From the NCBI GenBank assembly GCA_944390715.1, contig CALXQS010000003.1, forward strand, positions 1 to 64,000: a DNA stretch of 64,000 nucleotides. The letters run 5' to 3'. A model generated the notes under the pieces. The model was not told the DNA's origin, did no database searches, and saw only the letters and a program-made list of their open reading frames with translations. Below, piece by piece: positions 35,150-44,434 of this stretch (positions are counted from its first letter, which is position 1; each line of letters starts with the position of its first letter). The stretch is from an uncultured Duodenibacillus sp. GTDB lineage: Bacteria > Pseudomonadota > Gammaproteobacteria > Burkholderiales > Burkholderiaceae_F. The translations under genes and the position numbers were made by a program.

Positions 35150-37294
35150 TTACTGAGCGGGTTGGGTGGCGTTCAATTCCGACAAAGGAGCAGGTGCAGA
35201 CAAAGAGTCTGGAGCTAAAGAGTCTGGAGCTGCCGGCAGGGCGTCGGGGAGGTCCGCGCCGTCCTCAGAGCCGTCAGAGAAGTTGTAGCTGTCGATTTCG
35301 TCGAAGTTGCCCGCGGCGTCGTCTTCATCAATGAGCGTGCCTGCCTTCTGGGCTGCGTTCTGGGCCTCGCGCTGCAGTCTTTCAAGCGAGCGGGCCTGAG
35401 CGCGCATGCGGCGCGAGTTCGTCTTCAGAGTCTCGTAGTCGATCACTGCCTCCTCATCCATGACGTGCACCTCGCCGCCGAAAATCATGGCCGTCTGTCC
35501 GCGGCGTTCAGCCTTAGGGGAAATCGTGAGGTTGTAGGCCACGGTGCCGAGCAGGCCGGTGAAGCTGGCCGAATTGGTTCCTCGAGCAATGGCCGTGGCG
35601 GCGGCAAAAGCATCGGCGCCAAGGGCAAAAAGGCGCGCCTGAACCGTCGACTGCGGAGCCGGTACGCGGTACATGTCTTCAAACTCTGCGGCATCGAAAT
35701 TGAGCACGAGAGGACTTTCGACAAGCGCCACCTGCTGCAGGTCGTAGGTCATGGCCTTGGCCTGAGGATCAGTTTTTGGATCGCCCGGGTTGATCATCGG
35801 CGTGCCCCAGACGCGGCTGCGCATGGGCAGGCGGCTGCGCACAAGCGAAGCCGTCTTGGCATCCATGGCAAGGAAAACCGCGTGATAGGGCGGTTCTGCC
35901 AAAGCGGCGCGGGCGCGCTTGGCGGCTTTAAGCCGGCGGATGCGGATCTGCTGCTGGCGCCAGCCCACAGGATCGGCCTCGCGGTCGATGAGCGTTTCAT
36001 TGAATTCGCTGGAACTGAGGCGTTCGACGGCAAGATCAAAAAACTTGCTTACGCGCTGAAACTGACTTAAGTCCACAGTGAGGCGGTCCGGAGCAAAGCC
36101 AGCGGCAACGAGCTGCCGCTCGAAGGCGGCCGAAACGCGCTTTTCAAGGGGCGTGTCGTGATCAAGGAGCAGCACTTTGGGCCGCTCGCCCTGCTCGGTT
36201 GCCGGCGGCAGCGCCGCAAGTCCGAGCTGCGCCACGCGCGCGGCATCGTCTTCCATCGACAATCCGAGCATGAGCATGCCGCGGGGAAATTCAATGGGCT
36301 CGTAGCGCACGGTGCTCACGGCAAGCTCTTCAGCAAAGACAAGTCCGGGCACTGTCGAGCGCGACGTGATGCCGCCTTGCTGGGCTTGCGTTTGCTCGGG
36401 GGCGTCGCTGAGCATGGCGTTGGTTTCGGCAATGACAAGCTCGCGGATGTGCTGCTCGGCGGCGCGCTTTTCTTCGAGTTCGGCGCGGCTCTTGGCGATT
36501 TCTTCGGGCGTGAGCGCAACGGCCGTGTCCATATCGACTTGATTGAGCGTGACCACAGGCAGCGGCGTGTAGGCAAGAGAGGCGATCTCAGCAACTTTGC
36601 TGCGGTCAAGCGGGCCGATGGCGGCCATGGCGCCGGCCAAGGCCGCGCGCTTGAGCTGACTGGCTACCGGCTCGTCGGCGCCGGGCCGCACCAGGAGAAC
36701 TTCGATGGGATCGGCTGATGCATAATTGGCCGCAAGCACGCCTTGGAGAATTTCCTGCGAGGGCGCCTCAAACGGCGAGTCGGCAGCAGGCAGCAAAAAG
36801 GCGATTCTCACAGGCGCCGCCCGGCCGGTCAAAAGCGCGGCAAGCGGATCGGCACTGGTGCCGGGCAAGGGGGCAGGCAGCGTGCCCGCGGCATTGTCGC
36901 TAGGGGCTTGTGCGGCAGGCGGCTGCTGTGGGCTCAGATCAGCAGCGGCCGGCGCTTGTACTTGTGCCTGTGCTTGTTTCGGGGGCTGCTCGGCGTCATC
37001 TGGCAGCGTCTTCGGAGCAGCACTGAAAGTTCTCGGCTCGGCAGGTTCTGCCGCCGCATCATGTGCGGGCATGGGAGAGCTTGAAGGCAAGGAATCGGCC
37101 GCAGGGTGCGAATCGACGGGCGCCGCTCCCGGGGCCGTGATGACGGGAACTGTCTCGGCCGGCATGGGCGCAGATAAAGTAAACTCCTCGGGCTTGACAG
37201 CCGCAGCGCTGTCGGGGGTTTGCGCGATCACAAACGCCGGCGTGCCGGCAAAGGCTGCACAGAGCAGACCAGCAATGAAGGAACGATGGAACAT
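35150..37294 (-). CDS. LpoA/LppC-like penicillin-binding protein activator, apparently not a lipoprotein
   Basis: A 714-residue periplasmic protein of the LppC/LpoA type, which activates PBP1A in enterobacteria. A signal peptide (FIAGLLCAAFAGTPAFVIA|Q) is followed by a low-complexity Ala/Pro/Gln-rich linker (about residues 25-155) and then a type I periplasmic-binding fold beginning VRIAFLLPAADSPF. The only early Cys sits in GLLC, which does not fit a lipobox, so anchoring to the outer membrane is uncertain. A second acidic, low-complexity tail lies at about residues 660-714. The ATG at 37294 is used; a GTG three codons upstream is possible. It is divergent from rsmI, an arrangement also seen for lpoA and rsmI in enterobacteria, which supports the call. 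Confidence 0.72.
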   Translation of the reverse strand: MFHRSFIAGLLCAAFAGTPAFVIAQTPDSAAAVKPEEFTLSAPMPAETVPVITAPGAAPVDSHPAADSLPSSSPMPAHDAAAEPAEPRTFSAAPKTLPDDAEQPPKQAQAQVQAPAAADLSPQQPPAAQAPSDNAAGTLPAPLPGTSADPLAALLTGRAAPVRIAFLLPAADSPFEAPSQEILQGVLAANYASADPIEVLLVRPGADEPVASQLKRAALAGAMAAIGPLDRSKVAEIASLAYTPLPVVTLNQVDMDTAVALTPEEIAKSRAELEEKRAAEQHIRELVIAETNAMLSDAPEQTQAQQGGITSRSTVPGLVFAEELAVSTVRYEPIEFPRGMLMLGLSMEDDAARVAQLGLAALPPATEQGERPKVLLLDHDTPLEKRVSAAFERQLVAAGFAPDRLTVDLSQFQRVSKFFDLAVERLSSSEFNETLIDREADPVGWRQQQIRIRRLKAAKRARAALAEPPYHAVFLAMDAKTASLVRSRLPMRSRVWGTPMINPGDPKTDPQAKAMTYDLQQVALVESPLVLNFDAAEFEDMYRVPAPQSTVQARLFALGADAFAAATAIARGTNSASFTGLLGTVAYNLTISPKAERRGQTAMIFGGEVHVMDEEAVIDYETLKTNSRRMRAQARSLERLQREAQNAAQKAGTLIDEDDAAGNFDEIDSYNFSDGSEDGADLPDALPAAPDSLAPDSLSAPAPLSELNATQPAQ

Positions 37295-37379
37295 GCAATC
37301 CACTTCAAGTCAAAATCGGGAAGATGCAGAGGCTTTTGAGCCGAAGTCTAAAGGGTTTCGGTTCGCTGAGAACGCCCTG

Positions 37380-38240
37380 ATGCAGTGCGCCATGCTCGCG
37401 CAGCAGTCTTTTGCAGGCTCAACGCTCTACATTGTAGGGCTTCCCATTGGCAATGTTGCAGATATTACCCTGCGCGCGCTCTGGCTTCTTGATGTCTGCG
37501 ACGTGATCGCCTGCGAAGACACGCGCCAGACGAGAAAGCTGCTGGATCGCTACGGCATCAGCACGCCGACGATGAGCGTGCACGAACACAACGAGCATGC
37601 GGCTGCGCAAAAGCTCATTGATGTTTTGGCGCAGGGCAAGCGCGTGGCGCTTGTCACCGATGCCGGCACGCCGGCGGTAAGCGATCCGGGAGCGAAGGCC
37701 GTGAAGCTTGTGCGGGAGGCGGGCTTTTCCGTGAGTCCCGTGCCTGGCCCCAGCGCCGTGATCGCGGCCTTGAGCGCGAGCGGTCTGCAGTCCTACAGCT
37801 TTGCTTTTGCGGGATTCGTGCCGCCCAATGCCAAGGCAAGACGCGAGGCGCTCAAAAAACTTGCTTCGCGCGACGAAGCCTTTGTACTTTATGAGGCGCC
37901 GCACCGGCTGCGGGAGCTTCTGCTTGACTTGGCGCAGGCTCTTGATGATCAGCGGCTGGTGGTTGTTGCCCGCGAGCTGACCAAGAAGTTTGAGACCTTC
38001 AGCGCCATGCCCGCAGGCGAGCTTGCTCAGTGGGCGCAAAATCACGAGCCCCGCGGGGAATATGTGATTGCCGTGGACATGCGTCAGGGCAAGGACATCG
38101 CGCTGAGCGAGCGCGACCGCGCCTGGCTCGACGTGCTTGCCAAGGAGCTGCCTCCGTCGCGGGCGGCGGCAGCCGCTGCCCGCGTGACTGGCCTCAAGCG
38201 CGATGAGATCTATCGCCTTCTCAACAGCGGCGAGGCTTGA
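37380..38240 (+). CDS. rsmI: 16S rRNA (cytidine-1402-2'-O)-methyltransferase RsmI
   Basis: A SAM-dependent tetrapyrrole-methylase-fold enzyme modifying C1402 in the ribosomal P site. Family motifs are LYIVGLPIGNVADIT, CEDTRQTRKLLDRYGI, VTDAGTPAVSDPG, PVPGPSAVIAALSASG, FVLYEAPHRL and VVARELTKKFET. The frame is open far upstream (from 36726) but that overlaps the lpoA-like gene on the other strand. ATG 37380 places LYIVG at residue 16, close to E. coli RsmI; ATG 37293 and 37392 are alternatives. It is convergent and nearly abutting with the SDR gene. Confidence 0.92.
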   Translation: MQCAMLAQQSFAGSTLYIVGLPIGNVADITLRALWLLDVCDVIACEDTRQTRKLLDRYGISTPTMSVHEHNEHAAAQKLIDVLAQGKRVALVTDAGTPAVSDPGAKAVKLVREAGFSVSPVPGPSAVIAALSASGLQSYSFAFAGFVPPNAKARREALKKLASRDEAFVLYEAPHRLRELLLDLAQALDDQRLVVVARELTKKFETFSAMPAGELAQWAQNHEPRGEYVIAVDMRQGKDIALSERDRAWLDVLAKELPPSRAAAAAARVTGLKRDEIYRLLNSGEA

Positions 38241-39011
38241 TCAGAGACCGAGTTCTTTGGCGCGGGGCTTTTCTCCTCGCCCGGACATGACGGCATCAAA
38301 AACCGAGTTGGGAAGCACCCGCAGGAGCTTTGCCACCAGTCCCATCTGCCAGGGAATGGTGCGGTAGGACGCTTGCGCGAGGATGGCCTTGACCGCGCGG
38401 CGGGCAAATTCATCGGCTTCAAGAATAAAGGGCATCTTGTAGGGATTTTTAGCCGTAAGAGGCGTGCGCACGAAGCCCGGCGAAATCGTCGTGACTTTGA
38501 TGCCGTACTTGCGGACGTCGTTGCGCAGGCTCTCGAGGTAGCTGATGGCGGCAGCCTTGCTCGAGCAATACGCTTCGCTGCCGGGCAGCCCGCGGATGCC
38601 CGCCACGGACGCCGTTCCTACGAAGTGACCTCCCCCGCGACGGCGCATCGGCTCGATGAACGGGTGGAAGGTGGCGGCCATGGCAAAGACGTTTGTGCTG
38701 TAGACGCGCTCCATCACATCGAGGTCTTCCTCAAATTCGGTCTTTACGCCGATCGAAATGCCCGCGTTGGCAATGACGATGTCGGTGGGGGCGGCGCCGT
38801 CAAAGTCGCGTGCGGCCTCAAACAGGGCCTTGCGGTCCGTGACGTCGAGCGCATACGTGCGGTGACGCTCGGGCGTGCGCAACGTCGCGGCAAAGTCTTC
38901 GAGCTTTTGAGCATTTCGACCCACAAGGCCAAGCTCGGCTCCCATTGCATCAAACTGACGAGCCATGGCGGCCCCGATGCCGCTTGAGGCTCCGGTAAGA
39001 AAGATTCGCAT
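38241..39011 (-). CDS. Short-chain dehydrogenase/reductase
   Basis: A 256-residue Rossmann-fold oxidoreductase. The cofactor motif TGASSGIG is at residues 6-13, the NAG motif is in VIANAGIS, and the catalytic YxxxK is YCSSK with an upstream Ser in GTASVAG. The C-terminal part resembles membrane-associated classical SDRs acting on lipids, but the substrate cannot be assigned. Its place beside dsbA, the SPOR gene and argS matches conserved betaproteobacterial gene order. Confidence 0.82.
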   Translation of the reverse strand: MRIFLTGASSGIGAAMARQFDAMGAELGLVGRNAQKLEDFAATLRTPERHRTYALDVTDRKALFEAARDFDGAAPTDIVIANAGISIGVKTEFEEDLDVMERVYSTNVFAMAATFHPFIEPMRRRGGGHFVGTASVAGIRGLPGSEAYCSSKAAAISYLESLRNDVRKYGIKVTTISPGFVRTPLTAKNPYKMPFILEADEFARRAVKAILAQASYRTIPWQMGLVAKLLRVLPNSVFDAVMSGRGEKPRAKELGL

Positions 39012-39047
39012 ATGTCGAAGAGTCAGTGTGGTTGCAGGAGAAAAAAA

Positions 39048-39719
39048 TTATTTCTCTTTTCGGATCATCTCAATGAGCCGCAGCGTCATGTCGACGGCGC
39101 CCTGACGCGTGCCTACAAGGTGCGGGGCGGTGATGTAGCGGCCGGCAATGCCGATGGATGGCGTGGAGTCGACGCCGTAGTACTTCCAGGTGCGCGTGGC
39201 CTGACGGGTCTGCGAAACCACCGAGAAGCTCTTGATCATTTTCTGCCAGTCCTCGACTTTGATGCCGTGCTTGCTCATCCACTGGGCAATGTCGTTTTCG
39301 ATGGCTTCGACCGTGGACCAGTTGTTGTGCTGTTCACGGATCACCCAGTCCCAGAAGGGCATGTGAACGGCCTCCAGGCGGCCCATCGCCGAAAGGCTGA
39401 AATAGGTGCGCGTGAAGATTTCCAAATCAGAATTCCAGGCAACGGGCGAGGGGACGTACTTCACGTCGGGCATCTGCTTGAGCTCGGCGGCAAGCTTTTC
39501 CATCATCGGTGCAAACGTCAGGCAGTGCGGGCAGGTGTAGGCAAAAAAGTCGTGCACGATGATGGGCCGCTTGGGATATTCAACCGGCGGGCGCACGATG
39601 ATGTATTCCTTGCCCGCGACAGGGGCGGCTGCGGCTGCATTGGCCGCGAAAAGAGCAGGAGCGCTCAGCGTGCAGCCGGCAGCTGCGGCCGTCTTCAGAA
39701 GGTGACGTCTGGAAATCAT
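39048..39719 (-). CDS. dsbA: Thiol:disulfide interchange protein DsbA
   Basis: A 223-residue periplasmic oxidase that introduces disulfides. The active site CPHC is seen in FFAYTCPHCLTFAP, and the cis-proline loop is STPSIGIAG. The N-terminus begins ISRRHLLKTAAAAG, a Tat-like twin arginine that is less usual for DsbA than a Sec signal. It could matter for maturation of the many multihaem cytochromes encoded in this window. It lies in the argS-SPOR-dsbA-SDR series, all on the minus strand. Confidence 0.88.
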   Translation of the reverse strand: MISRRHLLKTAAAAGCTLSAPALFAANAAAAAPVAGKEYIIVRPPVEYPKRPIIVHDFFAYTCPHCLTFAPMMEKLAAELKQMPDVKYVPSPVAWNSDLEIFTRTYFSLSAMGRLEAVHMPFWDWVIREQHNNWSTVEAIENDIAQWMSKHGIKVEDWQKMIKSFSVVSQTRQATRTWKYYGVDSTPSIGIAGRYITAPHLVGTRQGAVDMTLRLIEMIRKEK

Positions 39720-39752
39720 GGTTGGCCTTTTTTGAATGCGTATTGAAAAAAA

Positions 39753-40271
39753 TTAGTTGCGCTGGTGAATCACAGTGCCTTGAATGCCGTTGTCGGCGAG
39801 GCTTTGGCGGATTTCTTCAGCGTTCTCGGTGGTGTCAAAGGGACCGATGCGCACGCGGTAGACGCGTTTGCCGGCCTTGGAGGCCGAGCTGATCTGTGCA
39901 TCAAGTCCGATGAAGGCGATGCTCGCACGCATGGACTCGGCTTCATCGTTGGTTGCAAACTCTCCGGCCTGCACCCAGAAGCGTTCGGTGTTGATCACCT
40001 CGGCATTGTCCTGGGCTCCTGCGGCATTGACGGTAGCCACGCCCTGACGCTGCTCTTCACCTTGACCTGCGGCGTAGAGCTTTTCGTTGGGGTCTATGCT
40101 TTTGCCGTCCAGGAGCCGCTCGTCGACGGTCGAATTCACCTGCTGCACCTTGGAGACAAACGGAATGGGGGCGTTGTTGACCCAGATGAAGACGCCGGCG
40201 GTGATGATCAGCGAGACGACCACGCCTGCAGCAAAGGACCAGAAAATCGCCGTTTTGCTCGTTCTTGCCAT
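39753..40271 (-). CDS. SPOR-domain cell division/envelope protein (FtsN-like)
   Basis: A 172-residue bitopic protein. A short cytoplasmic N-terminus is followed by one membrane helix (FWSFAAGVVVSLIITAGVFIWV, about 10-31), a periplasmic linker, and a C-terminal SPOR domain (FWVQAGEFATNDEAESMRASIAF ... YRVRIGPFDTTENAEEI) that binds denuded peptidoglycan. Its location between argS and dsbA is the usual betaproteobacterial one. Real FtsN function is not proven, as the short N-terminal FtsA-binding region cannot be judged. Confidence 0.82.
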   Translation of the reverse strand: MARTSKTAIFWSFAAGVVVSLIITAGVFIWVNNAPIPFVSKVQQVNSTVDERLLDGKSIDPNEKLYAAGQGEEQRQGVATVNAAGAQDNAEVINTERFWVQAGEFATNDEAESMRASIAFIGLDAQISSASKAGKRVYRVRIGPFDTTENAEEIRQSLADNGIQGTVIHQRN

Positions 40272-40294
40272 AAGTGGCTCCTAACTCCCAGAAA

Positions 40295-42025
40295 TTACAT
40301 GTGTTCGGGCGCGCTGATGCCGAGCACATCGAGGCCGTTTTTGAGCACCTGACGGGCGGCCATCAGCAGAGCAAGACGCGCCGTGCGCAGCTGCGCATCT
40401 TCAACGAGCACGCGCTCGGCGTTGTAGAACGCATGAAAGTCCGCAGCCAGGTCTTTGAGATAGACGCAGATCAGGTGCGGCGCAAGGTCGCGGGCGGCAA
40501 CGGCAAGCGTCTGACCGTACTGTCCCAATCGGGAAGCCAGTGCCGAGGCCTGAGCGCCGTCGAGAACGGAAAGGTCGGCGCGGGCGGCTTCTTCGCGGGA
40601 AGGAACGGCATAGCCTTTTTCCGCAGCCTGCTTTAAAACCGAGCAGATGCGGGCATGTGCGTACTGCAGGTAGTAGACGGGGTTTTCATCGCTCTTGGCG
40701 CGCGCAAGGTTGACGTCGAAGGCAAACTCGGCGTCAGATTTGCGGGAAACAAGGAAAAAGCGAGCAGCGTCGCGGCCCACCCATTCAACGAGGTCGCGCA
40801 GCGTGACGTATGTGCCTGCACGCTTGCTCATCTTCACTTCCTCGTTGTCCATGATGACCTTGAGCATCTTGTGCAGAAGGTACTCAGGGAACGTCTTCGG
40901 AATGGTGATCCCCAGCGAGGAAGCCGCGGCCTGAAGGCCGATGCGCACGCGCGCCACGGTGCCGTGGTGGTCGGATCCCTGAATGTTGATGGCTCGGTCG
41001 AAGCCTCGCTCGAACTTGGCAAGGTGATAGGCCACATCGGGGACAAAGTACGTGTAGTAGCCGTCTTGCTTTCTCATCACGCGGTCTTTGTCGTCCTTGA
41101 AGTCTTTGAAGGCCTCATCGGTCGTGCGCAGCCACAGCGCGCCGTCGGCCTCGTAGGTGTGGCCGGACTTGATGATGGCCTCGACGGCGTTTTGCACGCG
41201 GCCGCTGGTATAAAGGGAGCTTTCCAGATAGAAATTGTCGAAGGCAACGCCCAGAAGCCGCAGATCGGCGTCCTGCTCGTTGCGCAGGTAGGCAACCGAG
41301 TAGCGGCGAATGCCTTCAAGATCTTCCGTGTCGCCCGAGGGCGCAATGACTTCACCGGCGGTGGTCGTCACGGGCTTCTTGTCGAGATAGTCGCGGGCAA
41401 TGTCATTGATGTAAAGCCCCTGATAGCCTTTTTCCGGGAATGCTTCAGGACCCTGCAGTCCCAGCATTTCCTTGGCGCGGGCCTGCACGGAGATGGTGAG
41501 GTTGTGAATCTGCACGCCGGCGTCGTTGTAGTAGAACTCGCGAAGCACTTTGTAGCCCTGAGTGTGCATCACGCGCGAGAGCACGTCGCCCAAAGCACCC
41601 TGACGGGCGTGGCCCAGGTGCAGGGGGCCGGTGGGATTGGCTGAAACATATTCGAGCAAAACGCTCTTGCCTGCAAATTCGCTGCTCGAACCGAAGCTTT
41701 CTGCCTTTTCGAGTACGTCGCGAACAACGCTGAATTTGGCGGCCTGATTAAAGCGCATGTTGATGAAGCCGGGGCCGGCAATTTCGATGTCCGACAAGAG
41801 CGCGCCGAAGGCGGCGTCAGCCTTCATGGCGGCCACGAGTTCTTCGGCGATCTGACGAGGATTTTTCTTGAGCGTGCGGGCCAGCTGCATGGCGACGTTG
41901 GTGGCAAGATCGCCGTGTTCGGCCGACTTGGGGCGTTCCAGACGAACGGACGTTTCTTGTGCGCCGAGCGCAGCAGCTGCGCGGCCGATAAGCTCAACGA
42001 GGGACTGTTTCTGATCTTCGATCAT
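40295..42025 (-). CDS. argS: Arginine--tRNA ligase
   Basis: A 576-residue class I aminoacyl-tRNA synthetase. The N-terminal Add-1 domain (residues about 1-110) precedes the HIGH-type motif HLGHARQ within [18 protein letters not shown]. The KMSKR-type motif is present as [12 protein letters not shown], and the C-terminal DALR anticodon-binding domain ends SAPEHM. Presence of a KMSKR loop is notable because many ArgRS lack the canonical form. It starts the minus-strand cluster argS-SPOR-dsbA-SDR. Confidence 0.95.
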   Translation of the reverse strand: MIEDQKQSLVELIGRAAAALGAQETSVRLERPKSAEHGDLATNVAMQLARTLKKNPRQIAEELVAAMKADAAFGALLSDIEIAGPGFINMRFNQAAKFSVVRDVLEKAESFGSSSEFAGKSVLLEYVSANPTGPLHLGHARQGALGDVLSRVMHTQGYKVLREFYYNDAGVQIHNLTISVQARAKEMLGLQGPEAFPEKGYQGLYINDIARDYLDKKPVTTTAGEVIAPSGDTEDLEGIRRYSVAYLRNEQDADLRLLGVAFDNFYLESSLYTSGRVQNAVEAIIKSGHTYEADGALWLRTTDEAFKDFKDDKDRVMRKQDGYYTYFVPDVAYHLAKFERGFDRAINIQGSDHHGTVARVRIGLQAAASSLGITIPKTFPEYLLHKMLKVIMDNEEVKMSKRAGTYVTLRDLVEWVGRDAARFFLVSRKSDAEFAFDVNLARAKSDENPVYYLQYAHARICSVLKQAAEKGYAVPSREEAARADLSVLDGAQASALASRLGQYGQTLAVAARDLAPHLICVYLKDLAADFHAFYNAERVLVEDAQLRTARLALLMAARQVLKNGLDVLGISAPEHM

Positions 42026-42141
42026 GACGATTTAAAAACAAATTAATTTTTGGTTGTCATGCAAAAGCGCGCCGGCTCTTTTGCACGAGGAATTCATTCA
42101 AGCAGCTTGCAGACGATAGCAAAAGCTCTGCCTGCGGCGAA

Positions 42142-42187
42142 AGCCCCGATTTGCCAAAATCGTTAGAAATTTTGGCAAGGCGGGGCT
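42142..42187 (-). terminator. Strong two-part hairpin downstream of folE2
   Basis: Outer arms AGCCCCG (42142-42148) and CGGGGCT (42181-42187) enclose perfect 10-bp inner arms TTGCCAAAAT (42151-42160) and ATTTTGGCAA (42169-42178). It lies between the folE2 stop and argS. A clear U-tract is missing, so termination efficiency is uncertain. Confidence 0.5.
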
Positions 42188-42257
42188 GTGAAAAAAGACA
42201 AGCGCAAAGAAACAAGACTGCTGCGCAGCAGACTGGTGCTCGGCGCGCCAGTGAAGT

Positions 42258-43055
42258 TTAGCCCAAGCGCTTGTCGCGCTCGATTTGTGCGTAGGCCGAA
42301 TGATTGTGAATCGATTCGAAGTTCTCGGCCTCTGTGTGATAGGCCAGAACGCGCGGCTCGGCATTGAGCTGCTTGGCGGTGTCGCGCACGATGTCTTCGA
42401 CAAACTTCGGGTGATCGTAAGCGTACTCCGTAACGTATTTTTCGTCGTTTCGCTTCAGGCGGCTCCACAGTTCGCACGAAGCGGACGTCTCGGCAATGCG
42501 GATTTGCTCTTCGAGCGGCATGTGCGAGGCGAGCTCGACGGAAATCATGATGCGCGAGCGCTGATTGTGCGCGCCGTAGTCGCTGATTTCGCGGCTGCAC
42601 GGGCACAAGCTCGTGACGGGGGCGGTGATTTCCTGCAAAACGCGAGTTTTGCCTTTTTTGCGCTCGGCAACAAAACGCACCTTGTAGTTCATCAAGCTCT
42701 TGAGCTTGGAGACAGGACTCGATTTGGTGACGAAAAACGGGCAGCGAATGTCAATGTAGCCTTCTTCGGCGCCGAGCAGTTCAAGCATGCGTTCGAGCAG
42801 GCCGCGCATCATCTCGGAGGAAAGGGGCTGGGGATCGTCGGCAATGAGAGAAACAAAGCGCGACATGTGCGTGCCCTTTTTGTCGGCGGGCAGTCCCACG
42901 TACATGCTGACTTCGGCAATGGTCGGCTGCGGGCCGTTGATGCTGGCAATGGTCAGCGGGACGGTCAGATCACGCACGCCGACACGGTCAATGGGGATGT
43001 TGCGTCCGTCGGCGAGACTTTGAATGTCGGGCAGACTGGAAAACTTCTGATCCAT
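42258..43055 (-). CDS. folE2: GTP cyclohydrolase FolE2 (type IB)
   Basis: A 265-residue enzyme making 7,8-dihydroneopterin triphosphate for folate and queuosine precursors. The family block SLCPCSREISDYGAHNQRS holds the active-site metal cysteine and the conserved Glu/His region. The N-terminal LPDIQ, the MSRFV motif and the final SIHNHSAYAQIE stretch also match. FolE2 works with metals other than zinc and replaces FolE in zinc limitation in some bacteria. The ATG at 43055 yields the normal N-terminus; the frame from 43157 is an extension. Confidence 0.92.
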   Translation of the reverse strand: MDQKFSSLPDIQSLADGRNIPIDRVGVRDLTVPLTIASINGPQPTIAEVSMYVGLPADKKGTHMSRFVSLIADDPQPLSSEMMRGLLERMLELLGAEEGYIDIRCPFFVTKSSPVSKLKSLMNYKVRFVAERKKGKTRVLQEITAPVTSLCPCSREISDYGAHNQRSRIMISVELASHMPLEEQIRIAETSASCELWSRLKRNDEKYVTEYAYDHPKFVEDIVRDTAKQLNAEPRVLAYHTEAENFESIHNHSAYAQIERDKRLG

Positions 43056-43431
43056 AAAACAATGCAAAAGATCCGGCTTTGACGGCGGCATGTCCGCAAA
43101 TGGCGAAGAGAACCGGCCGGGCAGTGTGAATAAAAGACCGGTCCGAGAAGAAGGCACAGCGGCGCAAAGCGCGGAACGTACAAAAAATTAATATGAGTCC
43201 GAAATGATAACGAATTTAAGACGACGCAAGGGGATCGGCACCGGGCAAAAGCGCTCAAGAACTGAAAAAACCGCAATTTTTGCCGCCCGGAGCTTTTGGA
43301 AAGATTCCTTAACAAGCCTCAGCGTTTGTTTGCATTTGCTTGTCGGCGCACCTGATAGACTTTCTCAAATACAGCTCAGCCGGTCGTCGGCTGCGGCGGC
43401 TGGCTTTTTCGAAGAGAAGTTTTTTGAAGCA
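43056..43431. other. Divergent intergenic region, no gene seen
   Basis: This 376-base region separates folE2 from the divergent small membrane protein gene and must hold both promoters. Both strands have short open frames but none with a convincing product. GAAATGATAAC at 43201-43211 resembles half of a Zur-type site, which would suit folE2, but the second half is poor. No tRNA or riboswitch-like structure was recognised. Confidence 0.4.
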
Positions 43432-43839
43432 ATGCTCTACATCAACGGACGCCCCATTCATCCGCTTATTTCGTTTCTCGTGTCGGTTGCGGCCGTCGCT
43501 GCCGTGATCGGGCTGGGAATTTTGCTGCTGCCGATCATCGGCGGCATCATGATCTTCGTGCTTTTCTGCGTGGCGGCCATTGCCGCCTACGGTTTGTACT
43601 ACCGGTGGCGCTACGGCGATCCCTTCAAGAGGGCGCAGGAAGAAATGCTCAAGCGCATGCAGCAGGCGGCAGGCGGCTCTGCGGGCGGCAGACAGCAGAC
43701 TGCCGCCCCTTCCGAGGAGCCTGAAGTGCGCAGAGGCGAGGCAAAAACCGGCATTCGCCGCACGACCATCATAGAGGATGCGGTTGTGGTGCAAGAGGTT
43801 CGCCGCCGAGGTCCAAATGACGCAAAAGAGCAAGGCTAG
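43432..43839 (+). CDS. Small membrane protein, unknown function
   Basis: A 135-residue protein. After MLYINGRPIHPLI come two hydrophobic helices (about 14-34 and 37-55, the second ending AAIAAYGLYY), then a basic cytoplasmic-type region with a Gly/Gln-rich segment (GGSAGGRQQ) and a tail with RRTTIIEDAVVV. It is not recognised as a known family. The start is the ATG at 43432; the frame from 43204 extends through the presumed promoter. It overlaps the next gene by 23 bases, so the two are likely cotranslated. Confidence 0.6.
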   Translation: MLYINGRPIHPLISFLVSVAAVAAVIGLGILLLPIIGGIMIFVLFCVAAIAAYGLYYRWRYGDPFKRAQEEMLKRMQQAAGGSAGGRQQTAAPSEEPEVRRGEAKTGIRRTTIIEDAVVVQEVRRRGPNDAKEQG

Positions 43840-44392
43840 ACCGGCGGAGCAGGCGAGCAGCGGCTCGCCCGTTCAGCTTGAGCTTTTTGAAAGCAAGCCG
43901 GCACAAGACGAGAGCCCGTTGCCTGACGCAGATGAACCTTTTGAGCTCACGCCCTTAAGTGAATTCGACGGCACGGCAATGAAGTTGGGCCGGCATCGGC
44001 TCGAGACGCTTGAGCTGGCCCGCGAACTCTACGCAAGAGGCGCCAGCTACAAGACGGTGGCCGCCTCGCTTCATGTTTCTGTTTATACGGCCCGGGACTG
44101 GATGCACCAGTTCAGAAATGGAACGTTTGATGAACTTCTCAATCCTCAGCTGTCGGCGCCGATGCGCTATGGCGAAGGCATCAAGCGGCGCGTGCTGCAT
44201 CTGCGCGCGAAAGAAGGTCTGTCCTACAACAAGATCGTCGCCCTCACCGGCGTGAGCCGCGCCACTATCCGCAAATGGCTTGCAAACGCTTCGGCCGGCT
44301 GCCCGCAGCTCGACAACAATGAAGAAAGCCGTCGTCAGGGCGACGGCCGAAGGCCTGCAGCGCCCGATGCAACGGATCTTTTGCAAGGATGA
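43817..44392 (+). CDS. Protein with two helix-turn-helix units (homeodomain-like, orphan)
   Basis: A 191-residue protein. An acidic N-terminal region containing QLELFESK precedes two HTH segments: LYARGASYKTVAASLHVSV and then LSYNKIVALTGVSRATIRKW. The arrangement resembles the DNA-binding part of IS3/IS630-type OrfA proteins or small regulators, but there is no catalytic domain and no flanking transposon sequence. It overlaps the small membrane protein gene. It is probably a domesticated or orphan DNA-binding protein. The start at 43817 was chosen because the longer frame lacks a ribosome site. Confidence 0.6.
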   Translation: MTQKSKARPAEQASSGSPVQLELFESKPAQDESPLPDADEPFELTPLSEFDGTAMKLGRHRLETLELARELYARGASYKTVAASLHVSVYTARDWMHQFRNGTFDELLNPQLSAPMRYGEGIKRRVLHLRAKEGLSYNKIVALTGVSRATIRKWLANASAGCPQLDNNEESRRQGDGRRPAAPDATDLLQG

Positions 44393-44434
44393 ATTTTCCC
44401 CATGCCCAAGCCGCTGCCGTACCGGGAAAATTCA
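44390..44434. repeat. Palindrome at the stop codon of the HTH gene
   Basis: Arms TGAATTTTCCC (44390-44400) and GGGAAAATTCA (44424-44434) are perfectly complementary over 11 bp around a 23-base loop, starting in the TGA stop. It is probably a terminator or RNA-stabilising structure, though no T-tract follows. Confidence 0.5.

Noticed and set aside
36726..37379. Long N-terminal extension of RsmI
   Set aside because: The frame is open but overlaps the signal peptide and linker region of the lpoA-like gene on the other strand; the extension is Gly/Ala/Ser nonsense.
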